Shown here in pieces: positions 56,703 through 64,000 of a stretch of 64,000 nucleotides of DNA. The translations under genes and the position numbers were made by a program. Within the stretch, counting starts at the first letter, position 1. Every line of letters begins with the position of its first letter. The notes beneath the pieces are model-generated. The model did not search any database, was not told the origin of the DNA, and was given only the letters and a program-made list of their open reading frames with translations. Source of the DNA: Aromatoleum bremense (GTDB lineage: Bacteria; Pseudomonadota; Gammaproteobacteria; Burkholderiales; Rhodocyclaceae); assembly GCF_017894365.1 (NCBI RefSeq), contig NZ_CP059467.1, positions 2,790,001-2,854,000 on the forward strand, written 5' to 3'.

Positions 56703-57218
56703 TTTCGGACTATCCGGGAAAAGCGTGGAACGAACCGGCCGCAGCCCGCTTGTCGCCAGCAACGACATGACGTGCTGCAGGCGGCAGGGCGGCGATCAGC
56801 GGAGGGACGAAGCGGAGAGGCTGCGACACGGAATGTGCCGGGACCCGGACGGCCGGGGCAGGGCCGGGTGAGGGCGGAGTCGATCGGGGGTGAACGAGCG
56901 TGTTCGCGCGATGGCGGGAGAAAGCGTTCTCCGGGCGACATCGCCGGGAGCCTTCGCTGCTGTTGCGCTTGCCGCGCATGGCGTCTTTCGGTGTGGCCGA
57001 AAAGGCCGTCGTCGGAGTGTTTCGACTACTCATGGCGCGGAGATTGTGTCGTCCCCGCTGCTCCTTTGCGTTGTATGTCTGCGTGCATCATGCCTCAGCG
57101 GTCCCGAGCTGTCACGTCCGGGCGGCCCGCGAAGGGTGCGACGGCGCATGCGGCAGGCCCGCGGCTTTGCGGTGACAAGCGTTACAATGTCGCACTTTTT
57201 TTCGCTTGGAACGGTCGG
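56703..57218. other. Intergenic stretch with no convincing gene
   Basis: About 516 bases between the divergent CNNM gene and accA. Short frames occur on both strands but have no ribosome sites or recognisable domains and read as Arg/Pro-rich shadow text. A TACAAT (57182-57187) about 32 bases before accA is the only promoter-like element I see, without a good -35. Confidence 0.5.
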
Positions 57219-58187
57219 ATGAAGACCACCTTTCTGGATTTCGAACAACCTGTTGCCGATCTGGAAGCAAAGATCGAGAAGCTGAGATTCGTCCAGGACG
57301 ATTCGGCAGTGGATATTTCCGAGGAGATCGCACGCCTCGAAGCGAAGAGCCAGACGCTGTCCAGGAACCTGTACGCGAAGCTCACGCCGTGGCAGATCGC
57401 GCAGGTGTCGCGCCATCCCCAGCGGCCCTACACGCTGGATTACGCGCGCCACATCTTCACCGACTTCGTCGAGCTGCACGGCGATCGCAGCTACGCCGAC
57501 GACAAGGCGATCGTCGGCGGCCTCGCCCGCTTCAACGGCCAGAGCTGCGTCGTCATCGGTCACCAGAAAGGCCGCGACACGAAGGAAAAAATCCTGCGCA
57601 ACTTCGGCATGCCTCGGCCGGAAGGCTATCGCAAAGCGCTGCGGCTGATGCGGCTGGCGGAGAAGTTCGGTCTGCCGGTGTTTACTTTCGTCGATACCCC
57701 CGGCGCGTATCCGGGGATCGGCGCCGAGGAGCGGGGCCAGTCCGAGGCGATCGGCCGCAATCTTTACGTGATGGCCGAACTCAAGGTGCCGATCATCGCG
57801 ACGATCATCGGCGAAGGCGGTTCCGGCGGCGCGCTGGCGATCGCGGTCGGCGACCAGGTGATGATGCTGCAGTACGCGACGTACTCGGTGATCTCGCCGG
57901 AGGGCTGCGCGTCGATCCTGTGGAAGAGTGCCGAGAAGGCGTCCGAGGCGGCCGAGACAATGGGCATCACCGCGGCCCGCCTGAAGTCGCTCGGTCTCAT
58001 CGACCGGGTCGTCAACGAACCGGCGGGCGGCGCGCATCGGGATCATCGCGCGATGGCGCAGAGCCTCAAGCGTGCGCTGCAGGATGCGTTGCGCCAGGTG
58101 GCGGATCTTTCTCCGACCGAACTGGTCGAGAAGCGGTTCGAGCGCCTGATGAGCTATGGCCGGTTCAAGGAACAGAACGTCGCCTGA
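57219..58187 (+). CDS. accA: Carboxyltransferase alpha subunit of acetyl-CoA carboxylase
   Basis: A 322-residue subunit that with AccD moves the carboxyl group from biotin to acetyl-CoA. It begins [20 protein letters not shown] and has [45 protein letters not shown] and [15 protein letters not shown]. Its separation from accBC (5841) and the absence of accD here follow the common proteobacterial layout. It overlaps tilS by 32 bases if tilS starts at its first ATG. Confidence 0.97.
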   Translation: MKTTFLDFEQPVADLEAKIEKLRFVQDDSAVDISEEIARLEAKSQTLSRNLYAKLTPWQIAQVSRHPQRPYTLDYARHIFTDFVELHGDRSYADDKAIVGGLARFNGQSCVVIGHQKGRDTKEKILRNFGMPRPEGYRKALRLMRLAEKFGLPVFTFVDTPGAYPGIGAEERGQSEAIGRNLYVMAELKVPIIATIIGEGGSGGALAIAVGDQVMMLQYATYSVISPEGCASILWKSAEKASEAAETMGITAARLKSLGLIDRVVNEPAGGAHRDHRAMAQSLKRALQDALRQVADLSPTELVEKRFERLMSYGRFKEQNVA

Positions 58188-59493
58188 CCCCATCCCCCTG
58201 CTTGCCGATGCTGTCGCCGGCGTGCTCGCGGCGGCAGCGGTGGCGCCGCGACAGCGCCTGTGCGTCGCGTTCAGCGGCGGGGCCGACTCGACGACGCTGC
58301 TGCATCTGCTCGCCCGCCTGCGGCCGCGCTTCGGCTTCGACCTCTGCGCAGCCCACGTCCATCACGCACTGAGTCCGAACGCCGACGCGTGGCTCGACTT
58401 CTGCGCGCGACAATGCGCCGCGCTCGGCGTGGCTTTCCACCCGTTTCGCGAGCAGGTCGCGCGCGATCATCCGGCAGGGCTCGAGGCGGCTGCGCGCGAG
58501 GTCCGTCATGCCGCGCTCGCGCGCGTCGCGTGCGACTGGCTGGTGTTCGGCCATCACCAGGACGATCAGGCCGAAACGCTGCTGTTCCGGCTGCTGCGCG
58601 GCACCGGTCTGCGCGGCGCCGCGGCGATGGCAGCGATCGAGCCGGGATCTCCGGGACGGCTGCGGCCGCTGCTCGGCGTGCGCCGTGCCGACATCCGCGC
58701 CTTCGCGCAGGCGGCTTCGCTCGAGTGGATCGAGGACGAGAGCAACGCCGATCCGCGCCATGCCCGCAATTTCCTGCGTCACCACGTATTTCCGCTGCTC
58801 GGCGAAGCCTTCCCCGGTGCGGTCCCGGCGCTCGCGCGCGCGAGCGGCCATTTCCACGAGGCGGACGGGCTGCTCGGCGATCTCGCGGTGCTCGATTGCG
58901 CCGCGTGCGGCGGCTGGCCATTGCCGCGTGACCGGCTGCTGGCGCTGTCCGACGAGCGGGTGCGCAACGTCTTGCGTTGGCGGATCCGGGAGATGGGTTG
59001 CGAGGCGCCGGCGCGCGCGCGGCTCGTCGAGGCCGTCCGGCAACTGCGCGCCACGCAGGCGCCGCTGTACCTGCCGCTCGGCACGGCGGCGTGCTGCACC
59101 TACCGGGGCCGGCTGTGGCTGGAGCCGCCGCGCGACGGCGCACCGGAGCAGCCGCTCGCGTGGCGGCAGGAGCCGGTGCTGCGCTGGGGGGCCGGCGTCG
59201 TGCGCTTCGAGCCGGTGACCGGCGCGGGCCTCGGCCGGGCCGCGCTGCAGCGTGCGGTGGACGTCGCGCTGCTGCCGCGCTGGCCGGGGCTCACGTTGCG
59301 GCAGGACGGCGGGCGTCCGCGGCGCAGTTTCAAGAACCTGTGCCAGGAAGCGGGTATCCCGGCGTGGCTGCGTCCACGGCTGCCGGTGTTGTGCGTCGAT
59401 GGTGAAGCCGCGTGGATCGGCGAGATTGGCGTCGCGGCCGAATTTCGCTGCGGTGCGGGCGAAGCCGGACTGCTGCCGGTGTGGCAGCGCTGA
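58156..59493 (+). CDS. tilS: tRNA(Ile)-lysidine synthase
   Basis: A 445-residue PP-loop ATPase converting C34 of tRNA-Ile(CAU) to lysidine. The ATP-binding SGGADST is at 40-46, [19 protein letters not shown] follows, and a C-terminal TilS domain ends PVWQR. The chosen ATG lies inside accA, overlapping by 32 bases; a GTG at 58219 is a shorter alternative. AccA-tilS adjacency is common. Confidence 0.94.
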   Translation: MAGSRNRTSPDPIPLLADAVAGVLAAAAVAPRQRLCVAFSGGADSTTLLHLLARLRPRFGFDLCAAHVHHALSPNADAWLDFCARQCAALGVAFHPFREQVARDHPAGLEAAAREVRHAALARVACDWLVFGHHQDDQAETLLFRLLRGTGLRGAAAMAAIEPGSPGRLRPLLGVRRADIRAFAQAASLEWIEDESNADPRHARNFLRHHVFPLLGEAFPGAVPALARASGHFHEADGLLGDLAVLDCAACGGWPLPRDRLLALSDERVRNVLRWRIREMGCEAPARARLVEAVRQLRATQAPLYLPLGTAACCTYRGRLWLEPPRDGAPEQPLAWRQEPVLRWGAGVVRFEPVTGAGLGRAALQRAVDVALLPRWPGLTLRQDGGRPRRSFKNLCQEAGIPAWLRPRLPVLCVDGEAAWIGEIGVAAEFRCGAGEAGLLPVWQR

Positions 59494-59503
59494 ACGCAGG
59501 CGG

Positions 59504-60112
59504 CTAGCGCCCGCCGACCAGGTTGATCAGCTGAGCGAGCTCGACGGCTGAGCGCACCGCCATCTTGTCGAAGACTTTCGAGCGATGGGCCTCGACGGTG
59601 CGCATCGAGATGTTCAGGTGGTCCGCGATCACCTTGTTGTATTTGCCGGCGAGAATCTGCTCCATCACTTCGCGCTCGCGCGCCGTCAGCAGCGCGAGCC
59701 GTGCTTCGACCGTTTCACGCGTCGCGGCCGCAACCTGGCGTTGGGCGTCGGCATCGAGGGCGCGCACCACGACGTCGACGAGATCGCTGTCGTTGAACGG
59801 TTTCTCGATGAAATCGAACGCGCCTTTCTTCAGCGCCGCCACCGCCATCGGCACGTCGCCGTGGCCGGTGATGAACACCACCGGCAGCAGATTGCTGCGC
59901 GCACGCAGCGCGTCGAAGCACTCCAGCCCGCTCATGCCTGCCATGCGGATGTCGATCACCGCGCAGCCGCGCCAGTCCGGCTGCACGGCGGCAAGGAATT
60001 CTTCGGCGCTCGGCCACGTCGCGCACGCCACGTCGCGCGTCTTGAACAGCCACTGCAACGCGTCGCGGATCGCTTCGTCGTCGTCGATGATATGGGCGCA
60101 GGCGGGATTCAT
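59504..60112 (-). CDS. FixJ/DctR-type response regulator
   Basis: A 202-residue regulator: receiver domain (about 5-118; phospho-acceptor Asp54 in AVIDIRMAG, Lys104 in EKPF), then a LuxR-type helix-turn-helix (about 135-200; LLTAREREVMEQILAGKYNKVIADHLNISMRTVEAHRSKVFDKM-like). This is the NarL/FixJ subclass, which does not use sigma-54. It overlaps the sensor kinase stop region by four bases, and faces the divergent TRAP transporter, so it likely activates dctP in response to a C4-dicarboxylate-like substrate. Confidence 0.9.
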   Translation of the reverse strand: MNPACAHIIDDDEAIRDALQWLFKTRDVACATWPSAEEFLAAVQPDWRGCAVIDIRMAGMSGLECFDALRARSNLLPVVFITGHGDVPMAVAALKKGAFDFIEKPFNDSDLVDVVVRALDADAQRQVAAATRETVEARLALLTAREREVMEQILAGKYNKVIADHLNISMRTVEAHRSKVFDKMAVRSAVELAQLINLVGGR

Positions 60113-62142
60113 GAGAGTTCGACCGGGAACGACAGGATGAAGATGGTACCGCCGTCCGGATTGCTTTCGAAACCCAGGCGGCCATGATGAAGTTCGGCGA
60201 TCGAGCGGCAGATGTTCAGGCCCATTCCCATTCCTTCGGGCTTCGTCGTGAAAAACGGTTCGAACAGGCGGCGCGCGGTGTCCGCGTCGATGCCGCGGCC
60301 GGAATCGGCGACCCGCACCACGAGCTGGCCGCCTTCCTCGCGCGTGGCGACGCGCACCGTGCGCCGGTCGGGCGGATTGTCGTGCATCGCGTCCATGCCG
60401 TTGCGCACCAGGTTGACAATGACCTGCTCGATCATCACCGGATCGGCGGGGATGTCTGGCAGGCGCGGCGCCAGGTCGGTTTCGATGCGCATGCGCCGCT
60501 TGTGCGCGTCGGCTTCGATCAGGCCGATCGCTTCGCGGATCACCGTGTTGAAGTCGAGCGCTTCGCGTTTGGGCTCGGCGCGGCGGACGAAATCATGCAC
60601 GCGGCGGATGATCTCGCCGGCACGCCGCGCCTGGCGGCCGAGCTTCGCATGGATGTCGCGCAACTCGTCGCGATCGATCGTCGCCTGCTCGAGCCGGTTC
60701 AGGCAGCCGGTGTTGTAGCTCGCGATCGCGGCCAGCGGCTGGTTCAGCTCGTGCGCGAGCGTCGAGGCCATTTCGCCCATCGTCACCAGCCGCGAAGTCG
60801 CCTGCAGCCGCTCTTCCTGCTGGCGCCCGAGCTCGCGCGCGCGTTTCTGCTCGGTGATGTCGAGCAGCGACCCCATCCAGCCGGTATGGCAACCGGCGGC
60901 GTCGATCAACGGCGCTTCGAAGATCAGCGCGTCGAGCCGCTCGCCGTTCTTGCGGCGCAGGCGCAGTTCGACGCCTTCGGGCGGCGCGGCGCCGGAGAGG
61001 ATCATGTCGTGGACCTCCTGGGTGCGTTCGAGGTGATCGGGGTCCCAGTAGGGCATCGGCGGCAGGCGGCCGATCAGCTCTTCCGGGCTGTAGCCGACCA
61101 TCTTGCAGAACGCTGGGTTGACGTAGGTGATGCGCCCGTCGAGATCGCGGGCGCGCAGCCCGGTCAGCAGCGAATCTTCCATCGCCTTGCGGAACAGCGA
61201 CTCGCGGCGCAATGCCTGTTCGGCGCTGTGGCGGCGCACCAGCTGGCGGCGCAGCTGCCACACGCTCCACACGATGATGCCGGCGAGCAGCACGATCGAC
61301 GCGATCAGCAGCACCGGCACCCAGCGCGTCTCGCCCCGGTAGGCGGTGATATGCAGGCTCAGCCCGTGGCCGGGCGGATCGAAAGGGATCATGTATTTCA
61401 TGTCCCCGGACAGCGGCGCGACTTTCGACTTGGCGACGATCTGCCGGCCATCGGCATCCAGCACGCTGACGCGGTAGCGCTCGGAGAACCACCATGGCAG
61501 CTCGCCCGCGATCAGTTCGTGCAGCGAGTAGATCCCGACCGCTGCGCCGATGAACGCGTCCTCGGAGTAGATCGGCACGTGCACCTCGAACTGATGGCTG
61601 CCGTCGGCGACCTCGTAGGCCGGCCCGTAGGCGCGCCGGCCGATCGCGCGCGCAAGGCGGAAAACCGAGTTCGCCGGGACTGCGCCGACGCTCTCGCCGA
61701 TCAGGTGGCTGCCGGACATCGGCGGCATCTCGCCTTTCCGGCGGCCTTCGGCGTCGAGCCATATCACGCGCACGAGCCCGCTCTCGGGGCGCAGCAGCTG
61801 GCGCAGCTTCGCCTCGGTCGATGCCGGCTGGGTGTCGTGCGCGAAGAGTTCGGGGCCGATCTGGGCGAGCAGCGAGGCGTTGCGGTCGAGCTGGAACTGG
61901 AGGTTCTGTTCCATCCACAGCACGTCGTTGATCAGCGTCATCCGCTGCTCGTCCCGGTCGGCGCTGCGGGTCAGCCATACCAGCGCGGCGATGACCGCGA
62001 GAAACAGGGGCAGGGTCAGGTACGGCAGCACGGCGAGCCATTTCGCCGGCGCCGGGGTCGGCGCATCGGGCGCGCGCCGGCGAGGTGCAGGCTGCAAGAC
62101 GGTGGCGCGAGGCGTCGGCGCGGGGTCGGGCCGTTGGCTCAT
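60109..62142 (-). CDS. DctS-type sensor histidine kinase
   Basis: A 677-residue membrane kinase. Two membrane segments (about 38-58 and 285-305) enclose a periplasmic sensor domain. A PAS domain (about 325-435) follows, then HisKA with H464 in HELNQPLAAIASYN, and an HATPase with NLVRNGMDAM and GMGMGLNICRSI. The architecture matches DctS-type kinases of TRAP systems. It overlaps the response regulator by four bases and is divergent from dctP. Confidence 0.92.
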   Translation of the reverse strand: MSQRPDPAPTPRATVLQPAPRRRAPDAPTPAPAKWLAVLPYLTLPLFLAVIAALVWLTRSADRDEQRMTLINDVLWMEQNLQFQLDRNASLLAQIGPELFAHDTQPASTEAKLRQLLRPESGLVRVIWLDAEGRRKGEMPPMSGSHLIGESVGAVPANSVFRLARAIGRRAYGPAYEVADGSHQFEVHVPIYSEDAFIGAAVGIYSLHELIAGELPWWFSERYRVSVLDADGRQIVAKSKVAPLSGDMKYMIPFDPPGHGLSLHITAYRGETRWVPVLLIASIVLLAGIIVWSVWQLRRQLVRRHSAEQALRRESLFRKAMEDSLLTGLRARDLDGRITYVNPAFCKMVGYSPEELIGRLPPMPYWDPDHLERTQEVHDMILSGAAPPEGVELRLRRKNGERLDALIFEAPLIDAAGCHTGWMGSLLDITEQKRARELGRQQEERLQATSRLVTMGEMASTLAHELNQPLAAIASYNTGCLNRLEQATIDRDELRDIHAKLGRQARRAGEIIRRVHDFVRRAEPKREALDFNTVIREAIGLIEADAHKRRMRIETDLAPRLPDIPADPVMIEQVIVNLVRNGMDAMHDNPPDRRTVRVATREEGGQLVVRVADSGRGIDADTARRLFEPFFTTKPEGMGMGLNICRSIAELHHGRLGFESNPDGGTIFILSFPVELS

Positions 62143-62293
62143 CGTGTCGGTACGAAGGGGGCGGAGTTGCGGATGACCACAATATGGCCGGATCGAGGAC
62201 GGTACTAGACTTTACCTGTATCCGGGGCCCCGGTTCTTGTTTTGCCAAGGCTCTGGTACTCGAGAATAGACAAATTCGCCGGAGGAGAGAGTA
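62143..62293. promoter_or_regulatory. dctS-dctP divergent control region
   Basis: A 151-base spacer. It contains the 12-base palindrome CCGGGGCCCCGG (62222-62233) and a GG-N10-GC arrangement (62232-62245) that only loosely fits a sigma-54 -24/-12 element; the regulator present is a sigma-70 type, so that reading is weak. GGAGGAGAG precedes the dctP ATG as a ribosome site. Confidence 0.4.
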
Positions 62294-63298
62294 ATGAAAA
62301 TTCGCGCACTTTTGGTTGGCCTGTTTGCCGTCGGCCTGTCCGCCGCGGCGGTTGCCGCCGAACCCATCGTGATCAAGTTCAGCCACGTCGTGGCAAACGA
62401 CACGCCGAAAGGCAAGGCGGCCGAAAAATTCAAGGAGCTCGCCGACAAATACACCAAAGGGGCGGTGAAGGTCGAAGTCTACGCGAACAGCACGCTTTAC
62501 AAGGACAAGGAAGAAATGGAGGCGCTGCAGCTCGGTGCGGTGCAGATGCTCGCGCCGTCGCTCGCCAAGTTCGGTCCGCTCGGCGTGCGCGAGTTCGAGG
62601 TCTTCGACCTGCCTTACATCTTCGATGGCTACGATGCGCTGCACAAGGTCACGACCGGTGACGTCGGCAAGGAGCTGCTCGGCAAGCTCGAAAAACGCGG
62701 CATCAAGGGCCTCGCATTCTGGGACAACGGCTTCAAGTCCTTCTCCGCGAACACCCCGATCAAGAAGCCCGAGGACCTGAAGGGCAAGAAGATGCGCGTG
62801 CAGTCGTCGAAGGTGCTCGAGGAGCAGATGCGCGCGCTCGGAGCGATTCCACAGGTGATGGCGTTCTCCGAGGTCTACCAGGCGCTGCAGACGGGCGTCG
62901 TCGACGGCACCGAAAACCCGCATTCGAACCTGTACACGCAGAAGATGCATGAAGTGCAGAAGCACATGACGCTGACCGACCACGGCTACCTCGGCTACGC
63001 GGTGATCACGAACAAGAAATTCTGGGACGGCCTGCCGGCCGAGACGCGCACCCAGCTCGAACAGGCGGTGAAGGAGTCGACCGAGTTCGCGAACAAGATC
63101 GCGAAGGAGGAAAACGACAAGGCGCTCGAAGCGGTGCGCGCGTCGGGCAAGACGGAGGTCTACCAGCCGACCGACGCCGAGAAGATGGTGTTCAAGAAGG
63201 CTCTGGTGCCGGTGCACAAGAAGATGGAATCGCGCATCGGTGCCGAGACCATCCAGTCCATCTACAAGGACACCGGGTTCGACCCGTCCAAGCTGTAA
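62294..63298 (+). CDS. dctP: TRAP transporter substrate-binding protein DctP
   Basis: A 334-residue periplasmic binding protein. A Sec signal peptide (about 1-22, cut after AAVAA) is followed by the DctP fold: PIVIKFSHVVANDTPKGKAAEKF, GFKSFSANTPIKKPEDLKGKKMRVQ, and YQALQTGVVDGTENPHSNLYTQ. The NPHSNLYT text fits C4-dicarboxylate or similar acid binders. A strong ribosome site and a downstream hairpin suggest higher expression than the permease genes. Confidence 0.94.
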   Translation: MKIRALLVGLFAVGLSAAAVAAEPIVIKFSHVVANDTPKGKAAEKFKELADKYTKGAVKVEVYANSTLYKDKEEMEALQLGAVQMLAPSLAKFGPLGVREFEVFDLPYIFDGYDALHKVTTGDVGKELLGKLEKRGIKGLAFWDNGFKSFSANTPIKKPEDLKGKKMRVQSSKVLEEQMRALGAIPQVMAFSEVYQALQTGVVDGTENPHSNLYTQKMHEVQKHMTLTDHGYLGYAVITNKKFWDGLPAETRTQLEQAVKESTEFANKIAKEENDKALEAVRASGKTEVYQPTDAEKMVFKKALVPVHKKMESRIGAETIQSIYKDTGFDPSKL

Positions 63299-63313
63299 TC
63301 CATCATCCGCTCA

Positions 63314-63358
63314 ACGCCCGCCGGCCCCTGCGCAACGCCGCGTACCGGCGGGCGTTTT
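63314..63358 (+). terminator. Hairpin between dctP and dctQ
   Basis: ACGCCCGCCGG (63314-63324) and CCGGCGGGCGT (63345-63355) form an 11-bp stem with a 20-base loop, ending in TTTT. It lies between the binding-protein gene and the small permease gene, a typical place for partial termination or mRNA stabilisation that sets the excess of DctP. Confidence 0.7.
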
Positions 63359-63375
63359 CGTGACGGGAGTATCCC

Positions 63376-64000
63376 ATGCTAAAAATCCTTGACCACATCG
63401 AGGAGTGGCTCATCACCTTCCTCATGGGTGTGGCCACGATCATCATCTTCGCATCGGTCGTGCACCGCTACGGTTCCGGGCTGGCGATTCCCGGCCTGCA
63501 GGACTGGCTGCTGTCGCTGCATTTCGGCTGGGCGCAGGAGCTGTGCATCATCATGTTCGTCTGGATGGCCAAGTTCGGCGCCGCCTATGGCGTGCGCACC
63601 GGCATCCACGTCGGCGTCGACGTGCTGATCAACCGGCTGTCCGCCCCCAACCGCGCCAGGTTCGTCGTCATCGGGCTCGGTGCCGGCGCGCTCTTCACCG
63701 GCATCGTCGGCACGCTCGGCCTGACGTTCGTGCTCGAGAACGGCGCCCATTATCAGTTTCTGACGTGGTTCGGCATGGACACCGGCGACCTGTATGAAGG
63801 ACCGACGACGCCGGACCTCGAATGGCCGACGTGGATCGTGTATTCGGCGATCCCGCTGGGGTCGTACCTGATGTGCTTCCGCTTCCTGCAGGTGATGGCG
63901 GCGTTCCTGCGCACCGGCGAGCTGCCAACGCACGACCACGGCCACGTCGAGGGCATCGACGAGGAGCACCTGCCGGTCGACGCGAACTACTACGACATGG
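63376..64000 (+). CDS. dctQ: TRAP transporter small permease DctQ (cut at window end)
   Basis: The first 208 residues of a DctQ-type membrane protein; the frame is still open at the window edge. Four membrane segments are visible, beginning WLITFLMGVATIIIFASVVHRYGSGLAIPGL, with WAQELCIIMFVWMAKFGAAYGVRTGIHVGVDV, the family's most conserved stretch. The loop between segments three and four is unusually long (YEGPTTPDLEWPTW), as in the longer DctQ subgroup. The large permease dctM should follow. Confidence 0.93.
   Translation, partial: MLKILDHIEEWLITFLMGVATIIIFASVVHRYGSGLAIPGLQDWLLSLHFGWAQELCIIMFVWMAKFGAAYGVRTGIHVGVDVLINRLSAPNRARFVVIGLGAGALFTGIVGTLGLTFVLENGAHYQFLTWFGMDTGDLYEGPTTPDLEWPTWIVYSAIPLGSYLMCFRFLQVMAAFLRTGELPTHDHGHVEGIDEEHLPVDANYYDM

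Noticed and set aside
56710..57033. A 107-codon minus-strand frame between the CNNM gene and accA
   Set aside because: No ribosome site, no domain, low-complexity Pro/Arg/Ser text.
60184..62208. A 674-codon antisense frame over the sensor kinase
   Set aside because: Shadow of dctS-type gene; composition is His/Arg/Asp-rich without domains.
62232..62245. Sigma-54 promoter for dctP
   Set aside because: Only the GG-N10-GC core fits, and the adjacent regulator lacks a sigma-54 activation domain.

Overview
This 64 kb window is GC-rich chromosomal backbone from a betaproteobacterium, most likely in or near the Azoarcus/Aromatoleum group of the Rhodocyclales. That assignment is an inference from gene content, gene order and protein character; no database search was possible. 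Evidence includes the tlpA-aroQ-accBC-prmA run, the rsmI/yraN/diaA/dolP neighbourhood, an uninterrupted dcw cluster followed by lpxC, a DUF721/DciA gene and secA, and a queA-tgt-yajC-secDF cluster.

Left edge (1-1590): the only accessory-looking stretch. It holds a doubtful left end of an IS66-like element, a lone GSU2403-type nucleotidyltransferase-fold gene, and an AT-rich control region with two palindromic elements. Then, on the minus strand (1591-8044): dgkA, a zinc-ribbon DUF3426 membrane protein, prmA, accC, accB, aroQ, a TlpA-like thioredoxin and a conserved hypothetical. The accB-accC junction is unusual: the accC start is duplicated in a 33-bp direct repeat, a 42-codon leader ORF ends inside the accC start region, and a perfect 15-bp inverted repeat brackets the accC start.

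8142-13723: mpl (peptidoglycan recycling), dolP/diaA/yraN (minus) divergent from rsmI, pyrC and a small lipoprotein. 13745-14172 is the RNase P RNA with its own promoter. 14370-31271 is the cell-division and wall cluster (mraZ, rsmH, ftsL, ftsI, murE, murF, mraY, murD, ftsW, murG, murC, ddlB, ftsQ, ftsA, ftsZ). It is preceded by a promoter carrying three GTGGG boxes for MraZ, and most junctions have overlapping start and stop codons. lpxC, a small membrane protein, a DUF721 protein and secA follow.

36053-44519: an HDOD-GAF signalling protein, argJ, a haem-c-type sensor GGDEF-EAL protein, apaG, purB and a DUF2322 protein. 44619-50135 (minus): secF, secD, yajC, tgt and queA. Next come tRNA-Leu(CAA), a NhaR-like LysR regulator, an HPF-like protein and a Bax-inhibitor-1 family membrane protein. 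52617-56702 (minus) holds a P-type cation ATPase and a CNNM/CorC-type protein. accA and tilS follow. The right edge has a DctS/DctR-type two-component system divergent from a TRAP transporter (dctP and the start of dctQ, cut by the window end).

I found no CRISPR array, prophage, complete insertion sequence or recognisable defence island. The most unusual item is the accB-accC junction; the second is the palindromic control region of the orphan nucleotidyltransferase gene.
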